Assembly: GCA_903857495.1 (NCBI GenBank)
Contig: CAIOFF010000032.1
Location: 1 to 64,000 of the forward strand
Length of the DNA stretch: 64,000 bases
Origin: an uncultured Holophagaceae bacterium
GTDB lineage: Bacteria > Acidobacteriota > Holophagae > Holophagales > Holophagaceae
Direction: 5' to 3'
Part shown: one piece after another, positions 1 through 8,874 of the stretch
Numbering within the stretch: position 1 is the stretch's first letter
Layout of the letters: each line of letters begins with the position of its first letter
Translations under genes and position numbers: made by a program
The notes under the pieces: generated by a model
Told to the model about the DNA's origin: nothing
Databases searched by the model: none
What the model saw: the letters and a program-made list of their open reading frames with translations, nothing else

Positions 1-174
1 CTGATTGCTATCGTGAAGAAGGAACTCCAACTCGAGGCCTCGCTCTATCAGCTGCTACAGATCCTGTCGGACTCCGTTTTCGAGAAAATCGAGCTACGGC
101 GGGCCTTTGCGAAGGAGGAAATCCAGATCCACGAGGACCGCTTCTCTAAACAACTGCCATTGTTTGACTTTTAA
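1..174 (+). CDS. IS4-like transposase, C-terminal fragment cut by the window edge
   Basis: Frame 1 is open from the first base to a TAA at 172-174 and encodes 57 residues. The segment reads LEASLYQLLQILSDSVFEKI, which resembles the extreme C-terminus of IS4-family DDE transposases, where a conserved SLY.LLQILS..FEK pattern follows the catalytic core. The catalytic residues lie outside the window, so activity cannot be judged. The family call rests on this short tail and recalled family pattern only. The element would end within a few bases of the stop codon. Confidence 0.6.
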   Translation: MIAIVKKELQLEASLYQLLQILSDSVFEKIELRRAFAKEEIQIHEDRFSKQLPLFDF

Positions 175-187
175 CCGGACACTAGTG
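175..187 (+). repeat. Candidate right terminal inverted repeat of the IS
   Basis: CCGGACACTAGTG follows the transposase stop directly. Its reverse complement, CACTAGTGTCCGG, resembles the left ends of several IS4-family elements. The left end is outside the window, so the pairing is unproven. Confidence 0.35.
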
Positions 188-281
188 ATTTCTGAACTAA
201 TGAGGTACTGCACTCTCTAGGGCTTCCAGGGGGCAAAAAATAATTTGTAACGGATCTCGTCTTTTCCGGTAATCCCTATTG

Positions 282-845
282 ATGGAGATCCCCTTGCTAC
301 CACTTGACGACACTGAACTCATGCGCCAAGTCCGCGCAGGGAGAGGTGATCTGGTGGGCTTGCTCTTTGATCGGCACTACAGGCCTCTCTTTGGCTTCTT
401 CATGAATCTCACTCGGCAACCTGCCCTTAGTGAGGACCTGACCCAGGAGGTCTTCCTGCGGGTGCTTCGCTACAGCGCCTCCTTCAAAGAAGGATCAGCC
501 TTTCGGCCTTGGCTCTACCGCATTGCCCGGAACGTCCTGGCGGATCACCAGAGCCGGCTGCAACCTTTGACCCATCTCCAGGAGGCGGAGCAGGTGGCGG
601 ACACGCGCCCGGATGCCCACCAGGTGGCAGAGGCCCATGCGGACCGGGTCCTGTTGGGCCAAGCCCTGTCCCGGTTGCCTCAAGAGAAGCGAGAACTGTT
701 ACTGCTCTACAAGGACCCAGATCTGAGTTCCCAGGACCTCGCCACCATATTCGGCTGCACCCCATCCACTCTCAAGGTGCGCGTCCATAGAGCCATGAAT
801 GATTTGCGCTCCCTCTTTTTTCAACCCCAGGAGGTCACGTCATGA
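282..845 (+). CDS. ECF-type RNA polymerase sigma factor
   Basis: About 187 residues, the usual ECF length. Region 2 spans roughly residues 20-85 and contains FDRHYRPLFGFF, a DLTQEVFLRVLRY segment and PWLYRIARNVLADH. Region 4 spans roughly 125-180 and has the helix-turn-helix SSQDLATIFGCTPSTLKVRV. The start is ATG at 282; a TTG at 279 is possible and no strong ribosome-binding site is visible. It overlaps the next gene by ATGA, so translation is probably coupled to its anti-sigma partner. No promoter was recognised upstream, and the signal it answers to is unknown. Confidence 0.9.
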   Translation: MEIPLLPLDDTELMRQVRAGRGDLVGLLFDRHYRPLFGFFMNLTRQPALSEDLTQEVFLRVLRYSASFKEGSAFRPWLYRIARNVLADHQSRLQPLTHLQEAEQVADTRPDAHQVAEAHADRVLLGQALSRLPQEKRELLLLYKDPDLSSQDLATIFGCTPSTLKVRVHRAMNDLRSLFFQPQEVTS

Positions 846-1555
846 TGTGCCAGGACTTCCAGACCGAGATTCTCGACGGCCAGAAGAAAGAGGCGGCCAC
901 TGATGCATCCAAAGCCCTGGCAGAGCATCTTGCCCAGTGTGCGGACTGCCGTGATCTGCAGCGGCTGATGGAGGGATTGAACGCCCTGCCTCACCCCGAT
1001 CCCCCCGAAGGACTGTCCCAACGATTCCACCAACGACTGGCCCTCGAATTGGCCGCGACCTCAAAGTCCCATCCCTTTCTGGGTAGCTGGTGGATGCCCC
1101 TGTCGGCAGCGGCCCTCCTGCTGCTGTCGGCGGGCATGTCCCTGGGCTTCCTCCTTCGTGGCGGCAGGGATGATTCGGGCATGGCGAGGCTCCGGAGGGG
1201 GAGCGCTGCTGACCGCATGGAGGCCATCGCTCTGGTGAACCAGCAGAACTCTGGTCCGGTCGAGATGGTTCCCGCGCTGCTGGACCGCATCGGCCACGAC
1301 CCCAGCCTGGAGGTGCGCCTCTCGGCAGTGGAGGCTCTCTACATCTTTTGTTCCGATCCCGAGATCAGCCCCCGCATCGAGCTGGCTCTGTCTGCCCAGG
1401 ATCGTCCTGAGGTTCAGTTGGCGCTTATCGACCTCGTGGCCGCCCTCAGGCAGCGCCGAGCGGCAGAGGCCCTGCGCCGTCTCATTCGGGAGGGTGGCCT
1501 GCCGGCGGAGGTCCGCCAGCGGGCTAAACAGCGCCTCGCCCAGATGTCGTTGTAA
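842..1555 (+). CDS. Membrane anti-sigma factor with zinc-finger and HEAT-like repeats
   Basis: 237 residues. The N-terminal cytoplasmic part has the HxxxCxxC signature of zf-HC2 anti-sigma domains (EHLAQCADC, about residues 28-36), expected to bind the adjacent ECF factor. One transmembrane helix follows (SAAALLLLSAGMSLGFLL, about 85-105). The remaining ~125 residues are helical repeats (DPSLEVRLSAVEALY, RPEVQLALIDLVAALR) resembling HEAT repeats, placed outside the cytoplasm by this topology. Most zf-HC2 anti-sigmas carry other or no extracytoplasmic domains. The repeats may sense a partner protein; that is inference. Confidence 0.8.
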   Translation: MMCQDFQTEILDGQKKEAATDASKALAEHLAQCADCRDLQRLMEGLNALPHPDPPEGLSQRFHQRLALELAATSKSHPFLGSWWMPLSAAALLLLSAGMSLGFLLRGGRDDSGMARLRRGSAADRMEAIALVNQQNSGPVEMVPALLDRIGHDPSLEVRLSAVEALYIFCSDPEISPRIELALSAQDRPEVQLALIDLVAALRQRRAAEALRRLIREGGLPAEVRQRAKQRLAQMSL

Positions 1556-1608
1556 CCACTCGGGCGGGGATTGGTAGTCCTTTTGAGACGATTTGAAAGC
1601 AGGATCCT

Positions 1609-3012
1609 ATGAAACTCTTCATCAAGCGCATGTTGCTGACCCTGGGTGCCCTCATGGGCCTACTGATCACCTTCCATCTAGTGGAAAACTGGCGCGGTCG
1701 CCGGGCCTGGGAGACTTGGAAGGCCTCTCAGGAAGCCTCGGGCTTCCGCTATGACGTCATGAACTATGAGCCAAGGCAATTGCCCGATGCCGATAACTTT
1801 GCGAAGGCGCCCATCGTGGTCGAGATCACGAGTCCCAAGGGTTCTAGTGCTGGCCCAGCTTGGTTGGCGATCCGATCTGTCTTCACCAATCCACCGACCG
1901 CTGGGAACTTCCGCCTAGGCCAGAGCGCCGACTATATCGCCTTCAGTAAAGAGCTAGATGGGCAGAACCTAGAGACCGTGACCCAACCGTTTGATTCGAA
2001 ACTCGACCAGTTGGCCGAGGCAGCTCGACGACCGGGATGCCGGTTCATGGCTGACTACGCCGATATCGAGGGGTTTCCGCCTCTCCTAAACCTGCGAGCC
2101 GTTGCACGCGCCCTCCGACTGCGGGCCCTGGCGCGTCTTCAGGCAGGCAAGTCGGAGGCGGCGCTTGAGGATGTGCTAACGGGCCTGAAGTTGATCCAGA
2201 ACTTCAAAGGGGAACCTCACCTGATCTCCCAGTTGCTGCGCCTTGCCTATGTGGGGATTTTTCTTCAGCCGGTGTGGGAGGGACTTCAGGCTCATGCCTG
2301 GAACGAGGCACAACTCGTGCGCCTTGAGGCAGCATTCGCTCCTATTGACACCATTGCTTCAATGGATCTTGGGTGGGGTTTTGAGCGGGCCGGGTTGGCG
2401 CTGGCCTGGACCCATTACGCCGAGGAAGCTCGGACTACGTTCTTAGGGCAGTTTGATCCGACTGTCGCCCCCATCCACAAGGTGAGAAACGCGTTTCGCT
2501 GGGCCTTCATACCGAAGGGGTGGATATACCAGAACTTGGTGTCCCTGGACCGTGAGTTTGTGGCTCACGCAGGTATCATCCTGGACCAGAAAGGCCACCT
2601 GGTTCATGCAGACAAGCAGAAGATGGCCGAGGCTCGTTTCTCCACCCAGCGAAATACCCCCTACAACTGGATCGCGCGGATGACCCTCCCAGCCCTTCTG
2701 GCGCAGAATGCTCGTGCGGCCAGGGCCCAGTCGGACCTGGACATGGCCCGCATGGCCTGCGCCCTGGAGCGGCATCGGCTTGCGCTTGGGGCCTACCCTG
2801 ATGACCTGGAAGCTCTTGGGCCATTCTTGGCTCAGGTTCCTCACGATGTCATCAACGGCACTCCGCTACATTACCGCCGCCAGGGGGATGGCTTCAGGCT
2901 CTACTCCGTGGGTTGGAACGGGACGGATGAGGGCGGACAGGTCGCACCTGTTGATAAGGATGGGAGCTATGACCCGCGGCAGGGGGATTGGGTCTGGTCC
3001 ACAGGAAAGTGA
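1609..3012 (+). CDS. Membrane-anchored protein of unknown function
   Basis: 467 residues with one N-terminal hydrophobic helix (about residues 7-25, MLLTLGALMGLLITFHLV), so probably anchored with a large periplasmic part. I do not recognise the family. The C-terminus (ALGAYPDDLEAL, then LHYRRQGDGFRLYSVGWNGTD) resembles the C-terminal region of type II secretion pseudopilins and of some planctomycete/acidobacterial unknowns. It begins about 50 bp after the anti-sigma gene in the same direction, so it may be in the same transcription unit and could be a target of the ECF factor. Base composition looks less GC-rich than its neighbours. Confidence 0.7.
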   Translation: MKLFIKRMLLTLGALMGLLITFHLVENWRGRRAWETWKASQEASGFRYDVMNYEPRQLPDADNFAKAPIVVEITSPKGSSAGPAWLAIRSVFTNPPTAGNFRLGQSADYIAFSKELDGQNLETVTQPFDSKLDQLAEAARRPGCRFMADYADIEGFPPLLNLRAVARALRLRALARLQAGKSEAALEDVLTGLKLIQNFKGEPHLISQLLRLAYVGIFLQPVWEGLQAHAWNEAQLVRLEAAFAPIDTIASMDLGWGFERAGLALAWTHYAEEARTTFLGQFDPTVAPIHKVRNAFRWAFIPKGWIYQNLVSLDREFVAHAGIILDQKGHLVHADKQKMAEARFSTQRNTPYNWIARMTLPALLAQNARAARAQSDLDMARMACALERHRLALGAYPDDLEALGPFLAQVPHDVINGTPLHYRRQGDGFRLYSVGWNGTDEGGQVAPVDKDGSYDPRQGDWVWSTGK

Positions 3013-3029
3013 TTAGGATTGGCTAACTC

Positions 3030-3194
3030 CTATAGACACTCCAACCAATAATATTCCGAGGGATGGGGCCTGCCGAATTTGCAGCCCTTGGCCTTAATTG
3101 GACCGAGATAGGCTTCGCCGCTCTCATCCAGTAGGTCCAAGGCTGCTGCACCCGCTTCGTCGATGCGCCGATCCTGATCGTTTGCTCGAATCAT
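3030..3194 (-). CDS. Small ORF of 54 residues, unknown
   Basis: Open frame MIRANDQDRR ... KFGRPHPSEYYWLECL on the minus strand, converging on the upstream gene. Its composition (charged residues, single Cys, aromatic C-terminus) looks more protein-like than the shadow frames around it. There is no clear ribosome-binding site, and an in-frame TAG lies six codons upstream of the ATG. It may be a remnant of a longer gene. I recognise no family. Confidence 0.3.
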   Translation of the reverse strand: MIRANDQDRRIDEAGAAALDLLDESGEAYLGPIKAKGCKFGRPHPSEYYWLECL

Positions 3195-3586
3195 CACGCT
3201 GAGTTCGGACTAGGTCGATCCTCCACCTCCATTCCATCCATCCAGCTGACGCGGGAGTTTTTCCGTTTCAAGCGGGGCCTGCATCGTGGCGTTTAATCTG
3301 AAGTGGCGATATTCCATGATACCTATCAACAGGACCGTCAAGCTTTCATGTAAGGAGGGATTACTCCGATCTGGCAGCTTACAACCGAGCAAAGGGAGCA
3401 TTGGCAGCAGGGCTTCTCACGCCCCTCCCGGTTCATGCACTGCCGGTTGTCCTGATCCCGCGCCACGGCGGGCCTACCCGTTCTCTGCCCGGTTCACTGC
3501 GTTGCCCGGTTCGTTCCCGGTCCAGCCCTGGGGAGCGGGGGACCCCGGCGTTTCGTGCCCCGGCCCGGTGGGCACGGAGAAACGCC
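3195..3586. other. Gap with no convincing gene
   Basis: About 390 bp before radC. Open frames exist on both strands but look like composition shadows. The last ~180 bp contain several CCGGTT repeats. No promoter or terminator could be assigned with confidence. Confidence 0.5.
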
Positions 3587-4276
3587 ATGACCCCTTCCGG
3601 TCTTCCTCTCATCGACCCCCAGTCCTTCCGGACACCCGCCAAGCCCTTCCCCGTCGCCGAGACCGTCGCCCTCTACGGCCCCGAGGCCCTCTCCGACGCC
3701 CAGCTCATCGAAGCCATGCTGAACCGCATCCGCCCTGGTCGCGCCGAGGAGATCCTTCGCCAGGTTGAAAGCCTGGGGCGCCTGGTGACCCTGGGGCCGG
3801 CCGAGCTGCAGGCCCTGGGCCTCACCAAGATCGAGATGGCCCGCTTTGCCATCCTCCAGGAAGTTCAGCGCCGCAGCACCCGCTGCATCGAGGCGCCGCG
3901 GATCACCAGCCCCCGCGCCGCCGGGACCTACCTCCTTCCCAAGGTCCAGGGCTGGACTGAGGAGCGCTTCGGGATGCTGGCCCTAAATGCCAAGGGCGAG
4001 CTCCTGGCAGACCGAGTCCTTAGTCAGGGCACGTCCACGGCCACCCTCATCAGCCCCCGGGAATTCTTCCGGGAAGCCCTGCGCTACGGTGCCACCACCG
4101 CCCTGGCCTGGCACAACCACCCCTCCGGGGATCCTACACCCTCCCGCGAGGACATTGCCCTCACCACCCGGTTGCGCTCTGCCGGTGAAAGCCTTGGGGT
4201 GCGCGCTCGAAGCGCACGGTGCCCGCAGAGTTGCCCGGCCCGTAGAGCACGGTCTGGGGGCCCTTCACCACGGTGA
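3587..4276 (+). pseudogene. radC: radC (MPN/JAB domain), 3' truncated
   Basis: RadC-family protein with an N-terminal UPF0758-like helical region and an MPN/JAB metal-binding domain. The motif HNHPSGDPTPSREDI, which holds the zinc ligands, is intact at about residues 178-192. Homology stops at SAGESLGV near base 4198. Normal family members continue with the terminal LLDH.... segment of about 25 residues. Here the frame runs on through unrelated residues to 4276. The start at 3587 has a GGAG seven bases upstream. The breakpoint coincides with the truncation of the opposing gene, so a deletion has fused two convergent genes. Metal-site residues remain, but a correctly folded product is doubtful. 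Confidence 0.85.
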
Positions 4277-4673
4277 TGCGGTCATAGGACTCGGGGAAGA
4301 TGTAGGCCGTGGGCGGATCCATGCGGGCCCCACAGCCGCCCAGGATCTGCTCGCCGTCCAGCAGGATGGTGAGCCGAGAGCCCGCCATGCCGCGCAGCAC
4401 CGGGTCGCCATCGGTGCCGCCCTTGCGGATGACCGAGAAGCCGGGAATGGTCTTCAGATACTCCGCGCCATCCTGGGCAGGCACGGGCTGGCGCGGGGCC
4501 TTGGCGTCCAGTACTGTCACGAGGGGCTCCGTGGGCAGGGGCGCCGTGACCTCCACCACGGCCGAAGGCTCAGGCTTCGGAGTGGGCTTGCTGGCCCGTT
4601 CGTCGGCCTGCGCGGTGACCACCGGCAGGGCGCAGACCAGGGAGAGGCGGATGCAGAAGCGGGACAGGCGCAT
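4161..4673 (-). pseudogene. TonB-dependent copper receptor (OprC/NosA-like), N-terminal plug only
   Basis: The ORF begins with a signal peptide (FCIRLSLVCALPVVTAQA) and continues with a recognisable plug domain: VLRGMAGSRLTILLDGEQIL, then GGCGARMDPPTAYIFPESYD and a GPGNSAGTVRFER ending. This pattern is typical of TonB-dependent copper receptors. Homology ends at about base 4206 and the remaining residues are radC read backwards. The ~500-residue beta-barrel is absent, so the gene cannot make a receptor. A GGAG eight bases before the ATG shows the native start is kept. Exact breakpoint is uncertain to about ten bases. Confidence 0.85.
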
Positions 4674-4745
4674 GGGCCATTCTCCATAGGATTCAATGAC
4701 CCTAGCGCCTTCTGTCTTGCCGGACCTGCGTCAAGATGTCACACC

Positions 4746-5135
4746 CTAATGACATCTGTTCAAATCATCAAAAACACAGGTGCGCTGCTGATGGCGTCTC
4801 CAGGCTTTGAGTAAGGCTCGGAGACTTGGTTCAATGGCAAGGCCAAGATCAGCGCGCCTGATAAGCGTCATTATCTGGCGGGCCATCCTGTGATTTTCCA
4901 TGCGACACACCTTTAGAGCTTCATCAGAATTTGATCTAAGACTCGCTTCTTCGGCACGAAAACGCTGGATGAGCTCCACGGCAAGAAGGGCCAGAAACTG
5001 CCGCTGTTTCCTGCGCTTGTCAGGGCCGTGAGGGGTATCACTCAGCCACTCAGAAGCCATGAAAAAGGGGTCTTGATCGAAGGGCTGGAAAGCCAGGTTC
5101 GGGGCTCCTTCTCTTCCGCAGCCTGTCCGGCCCAT
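4746..5135 (-). CDS. Hypothetical protein, 129 residues
   Basis: Basic, helical protein of unknown family. The start at 5135 is chosen because AGGAG lies five bases upstream of that ATG; an internal ATG at 5060 is the alternative. The part after residue 25 (SDTPHGPDKRRKQRQFLALL, then RMENHRMARQIMTLIRR) has no membrane helix or signal peptide. It lies divergent to the acetyltransferase gene and beyond the truncated receptor. Function unknown. Confidence 0.5.
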   Translation of the reverse strand: MGRTGCGREGAPNLAFQPFDQDPFFMASEWLSDTPHGPDKRRKQRQFLALLAVELIQRFRAEEASLRSNSDEALKVCRMENHRMARQIMTLIRRADLGLAIEPSLRALLKAWRRHQQRTCVFDDLNRCH

Positions 5136-5294
5136 GTGCGCTCCTGGAGGCAGTCCGACTTGGCGGTCCATGCTTCTCAAGATACGGAGGGAGACCCGGA
5201 TTGGAATGCGACAGGATGTCGCACCCTGCCGGGTCGAGAGGCAACCCCGCCCAGGACTGCCGCGGTCTGCTAGGGTCTTCCCTGGAGGGACCCC

Positions 5295-5786
5295 ATGGCC
5301 ACCGTCCTTCATCAGGGCTATCTGCCCGGCTGCATCGGCCGCGTGGCGGAGCTGCACGCCACCTACTACAGTCCGCGGGTGGGCTTCGGCCTCTTCTTCG
5401 AGAGCAAGGTGGCCCGGGAGCTGGCGGCCTTCTGCGAGGCCTACCAGGACGGCCGCGACGGGCTCTGGCTGATGCTGGTGGATGGCCGGGTCGAAGGCTC
5501 CCTCGCCATCGATGGCTCCCGCGCCGGGACCGAGGGTGCCCACCTCCGCTGGTTCATCGCCTCGGACGCCGTGCGCGGCACCGGGGCGGGTAACGCCCTG
5601 CTCGCGGCCGCGGTGGCGTTCTGCCGGGCCCGGCACTACGCCAGACTCTACCTCTGGACCTTCGACGGCCTGGCGGCCGCGCGGCACCTCTACGAGAAGG
5701 CCGGGTTCCGGCTGGTGCAGGAACAGCAGGGCAGCCAGTGGGGCAAGCCGGTGACCGAACAGCGCTTCGAGCTGCGGCTGGGCTGA
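5295..5786 (+). CDS. GNAT-family N-acetyltransferase
   Basis: 163 residues, typical single GNAT domain. The acetyl-CoA pyrophosphate-binding motif is visible as VRGTGAGNALL (about residues 95-105), followed by the helix AAAVAFCRARHYARLYLWTF and the terminal AARHLYEKAGFRLV strand-helix unit. The N-terminal GYLPGCIGRVAELHATYY is like the GNAT domain found fused to MarR regulators. GGAGG precedes the ATG. The acceptor substrate is not predictable. Confidence 0.85.
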   Translation: MATVLHQGYLPGCIGRVAELHATYYSPRVGFGLFFESKVARELAAFCEAYQDGRDGLWLMLVDGRVEGSLAIDGSRAGTEGAHLRWFIASDAVRGTGAGNALLAAAVAFCRARHYARLYLWTFDGLAAARHLYEKAGFRLVQEQQGSQWGKPVTEQRFELRLG

Positions 5787-5912
5787 GGCTCCGCCCCCCT
5801 GCGGGCAGCCCTCCGCCCTTCCTGGCTATCCTCTTTCATGTCCCACCGGTCCCTGCGATGCCCTGCGCCTCGCCACGGGCGGGGTCGGATGCCCTTTCGC
5901 CCGGAGCCGCGC

Positions 5913-6425
5913 ATGACCTTCAAGCCCATGACCTACCTCGTCAGCTTCACGGCCTTTGTCCTGCTCTTCATGGGCCTGGGCGGCTGGGTGGGCTACACGA
6001 AGTTGGCGGAGCACTTCCTGGCCCAGGCCTACCTGGAGGCGCTGCCCATCCGCCTCAGCGTGCAGCGGGATGAGAAGGGCGCGGTGGTGCGCTGGCAGGA
6101 CAAGGTGGCCCTGCAGGCCGGAGTCTCGGTGGGCATCACCGCCAGCAACCGGGCCCAGCCGATTCTGATTGAGGTGGTCGAGGAACCGGCCCCTGCGATG
6201 CACTCGGCCACCGGGAGCACGGGCATTCCCCTGGCCGCCAACGAGCGCACCGAGGATGTCCGCCTGGACCGGGCCAACCGCTACCTCTACGCCCGGGTGT
6301 TCGCGACCTCCACCATTCCCGACAAGGAAACGACCTGGCTCTACAAGTACGACCTCCAGAAGCGTCAGATCGTGCGCCGGACCTCGGTCAATCCGATCCT
6401 GCTGCCGGCCCCCTTCCGGCCCTGA
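5913..6425 (+). CDS. Small membrane-anchored unknown upstream of a two-component system
   Basis: 170 residues with one N-terminal transmembrane helix (TYLVSFTAFVLLFMGLGGWVG) and a soluble remainder predicted to be periplasmic. GGAG lies six bases before the ATG at 5913; ATGs at 5889 and 5838 are less well supported. It ends 21 bp before the sensor kinase gene, so it is probably co-transcribed and might be an accessory protein for the kinase or the dicarboxylate transporter. No family recognised. Confidence 0.6.
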   Translation: MTFKPMTYLVSFTAFVLLFMGLGGWVGYTKLAEHFLAQAYLEALPIRLSVQRDEKGAVVRWQDKVALQAGVSVGITASNRAQPILIEVVEEPAPAMHSATGSTGIPLAANERTEDVRLDRANRYLYARVFATSTIPDKETTWLYKYDLQKRQIVRRTSVNPILLPAPFRP

Positions 6426-6446
6426 TTTCCAGGTTTCCGGCCTAGG

Positions 6447-8060
6447 ATGGTGCTTACCATGCCTCGGATGCGTCCCCTCCTCCAGCTCAGGGCCAGGATC
6501 ACCCTCCTGGTGAGCCTGATTCTGGGCCTGGCCCTGCTGGTGACGGGCATCCTGGTGGACTGGAAGATGGAGCAGCAGGCCCGGGATGCCTTGGGCGAGA
6601 AGGTGGTCCTGCTCTCGCGCATCGTGGCCGAGTCGGAGGTGGTGCGGGATGGGCTCTCGGGCCGCCGCCCCCAGGGCCAGGTCCAGGAGCTGGCGGAGCA
6701 GGTCCGCCTCGCCGCCGGCGCGGACTATGTCGTGGTCATGGACATGAGCGGCATCCGGCTCTCCCACCCGACCCTATCGCAGATCGGCGCCCGGTTCGCC
6801 GGCGGCGACGACGCCGAGGTCTACCGGGGGCAGTCCTATCTCTCCGTCGCCACGGGCACGCTCGGCGTCTCTCTGCGGGCCTTCACGCCCGTGTGGCAGG
6901 GCGACCGGCAGGTGGGCGCGGTGGCCGTGGGCCTGCTCAAGTCCGGCGTGGACCGTGCCATCCTGAGCGTGCAGAAGCGCATCCTGTTCGGGGGGATCTT
7001 CGGGTTTGCCGCAGGCATCCTGGGCGCCATGTACCTGGCCGGGCGCATCAAGGGGATCCTCATGGGCATGGAGCCCCAGGAGATCTCGACCCTGCTGCAG
7101 GAGCGCAACGCCATGCTGCACTCGGTGCGCGAGGGGATCATCGGGGTGAACCAGGATCTGGTGGTCACCATCGTCAACGAGGAGGCCCTGCGCCTCTTTG
7201 CCCTGGCGGGCAGCCACGGCGAGCTGGTGGGTCGGAATGTCGAGGAGGTGCTGCCCAGCTCGCGGCTCCGCACCGTGGTCGAGACAGGCCAGGCGGAGTA
7301 CGACCAGGAGGGCGACATCCTGGGGCTGAAGATCCTGACGAACCGGGTCCCCGTGCTGGTGGAGGGCCGCATCACCGGGGCCGTGGCCACCTTCCGCGAC
7401 AAGACGGAAGTGAACCGGCTGGCCGAGCAGCTCACCGGCGTCCGGTTCTACGCGGATGCCCTGCGCGCCCAGGCCCACGAGTTCATGAACAAGCTCCACG
7501 TGATCCTGGGCCTGGTGCGGCTGGAGGAGTACGAGCGGCTCAAGAGCTACATCACGGGCGTGGCCGGGCGGCTCGACGACGAAGTGGGCTTCGTGGTCCA
7601 GCGCGTCAAGGATCCGGTGGTGGCGGGCTTCCTGCTTGCCCGGTTCTCCTCGGCGCGGGAGCAGAACATCCTCATGCGCCTGGACCAGGAGGCCTCGCTG
7701 CCACCCTGTCCCGATGACGCGTCCTCCCATGACCTAGTGACGGTGCTGGGCAACCTGCTGGAGAACGCCGTGGAGGCCATCGGGGAGGGCACCCGCCGCG
7801 AGATCCAGGTCTCGCTGCGCCCCGAAGGCACCCAGGTGCACCTCTCCGTGGTGGACAGCGGCCCCGGGTTGCCGGCCGAGGTCCTGGCCAAGGCCTTCAC
7901 CCTGGGCTTCTCCACCAAGGGCGAGAACCGCGGCTTCGGGCTCTGGCAGGCCGCCCGCACCATCGAGACCCGCGGCGGCTGCCTGCGGGGCGAGAACCGG
8001 GAGGGCGGCGGCGCCGCCTTCACGGCCTCCTTTGCGCTGTTCCCCGGGGAGGACGCATGA
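6447..8060 (+). CDS. DcuS/CitA-type sensor histidine kinase
   Basis: 537 residues. Helix 1 (about 15-40), a periplasmic PAS-like (PDC) sensor domain of ~130 residues ending GAVAVGLLKSGVDRAI, helix 2 (GGIFGFAAGILGAMYLAG), a cytoplasmic PAS (MLHSVREGIIGVNQDLVVTI), then a CitA-family kinase core. The phosphoacceptor region is LRAQAHEFMNKLHVILGL (H near residue 346). The ATPase has N-box NLLENAVEAI and G-boxes DSGPGLP and GFGLWQA. Kinases of this family sense C4-dicarboxylates or citrate. It overlaps its regulator by ATGA and lies upstream of a dctA-like gene. Confidence 0.9.
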   Translation: MVLTMPRMRPLLQLRARITLLVSLILGLALLVTGILVDWKMEQQARDALGEKVVLLSRIVAESEVVRDGLSGRRPQGQVQELAEQVRLAAGADYVVVMDMSGIRLSHPTLSQIGARFAGGDDAEVYRGQSYLSVATGTLGVSLRAFTPVWQGDRQVGAVAVGLLKSGVDRAILSVQKRILFGGIFGFAAGILGAMYLAGRIKGILMGMEPQEISTLLQERNAMLHSVREGIIGVNQDLVVTIVNEEALRLFALAGSHGELVGRNVEEVLPSSRLRTVVETGQAEYDQEGDILGLKILTNRVPVLVEGRITGAVATFRDKTEVNRLAEQLTGVRFYADALRAQAHEFMNKLHVILGLVRLEEYERLKSYITGVAGRLDDEVGFVVQRVKDPVVAGFLLARFSSAREQNILMRLDQEASLPPCPDDASSHDLVTVLGNLLENAVEAIGEGTRREIQVSLRPEGTQVHLSVVDSGPGLPAEVLAKAFTLGFSTKGENRGFGLWQAARTIETRGGCLRGENREGGGAAFTASFALFPGEDA

Positions 8061-8773
8061 TCCGCGTGCTGCTGGTCGAAGACGATCCCATGGTGGCCGA
8101 GCTGAACCGGATGTTCCTGAGCCGCGTGGCGGGATTCGAGATCGTGGCCTCGGTTCGCAGCGGCACCGAAGCCCTGGAGGCGCTAAAGAACTATCCGGTG
8201 AACCTGCTGCTGCTGGACATCTTCATGCCCGGACAGAACGGCCTCGAGCTCATGGAGGAGATCCGGCGGCAGGCCCTGGATGTGGACGTGATCTTCGTGA
8301 CCGCCGCCCGGGACACCGCGACCATCAGCAAGGCCTTGAAGCTGGGCGCCGTGGACTACCTCATCAAGCCCTTCGAGTTCGAGCGGCTCAAGGAGGCCCT
8401 GGACCACTACCGGGAGACCCACCACATGATCCGGGACGGGGAAGCCCTGGACCAGGCGGCGCTGGACAAGCGCCTGGCCCGGCGGCCCGCCGAGGCCCGG
8501 GGGGCCGAGGCGCTGCCCAAGGGACTGGACCGGAACACCCTGGCCAAGCTGCTGGAGGCAATTGCCGAGTGGCCGGCAGAGCCGCCCTGGTTCACCAGTG
8601 AGGAGGTCGGCCAGCTGGTGGGCATCTCCCGGGTCTCGGTGCGGAAGTACTTCGAGTTCCTCTGCACCCTCAAGGTGCTGCGCATGGAACCCGGCTACGG
8701 CACCGGCGGGCGCCCCGTGCACCGGTTCCTGCTGCAGCGGTCCCACCTGCGCGAGGCCCGGCGGTTCCTCTGA
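8057..8773 (+). CDS. DcuR/CitB-type response regulator
   Basis: 238 residues. The N-terminal receiver begins IRVLLVEDDPMVAELN, with the phosphoacceptor Asp in LLLLDIFMPGQNG (about residue 54), the conserved Thr/Ala region FVTAARD and Lys in YLIKPFEFERL. A linker leads to a C-terminal helix-turn-helix (FTSEEVGQLVGISRVSVRKY). Architecture and partner match regulators that activate C4-dicarboxylate transport. It is translationally coupled to the kinase and stands 100 bp before the symporter gene, its probable target. Confidence 0.9.
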   Translation: MIRVLLVEDDPMVAELNRMFLSRVAGFEIVASVRSGTEALEALKNYPVNLLLLDIFMPGQNGLELMEEIRRQALDVDVIFVTAARDTATISKALKLGAVDYLIKPFEFERLKEALDHYRETHHMIRDGEALDQAALDKRLARRPAEARGAEALPKGLDRNTLAKLLEAIAEWPAEPPWFTSEEVGQLVGISRVSVRKYFEFLCTLKVLRMEPGYGTGGRPVHRFLLQRSHLREARRFL

Positions 8774-8874
8774 CGGGCCTGCTTACAATAGTTCCAATAC
8801 CAGGAATCAACTTCCATAACGACCCGATTCCACCCAGCCGCTCCAGGATAGTCATAGAAACCCTGGAGGTCTTT

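Noticed and set aside
3286-3768. Plus-strand frame overlapping the radC start
   Set aside because: Loses protein-like character after ~30 residues and runs out of frame through radC codons. No ribosome-binding site.
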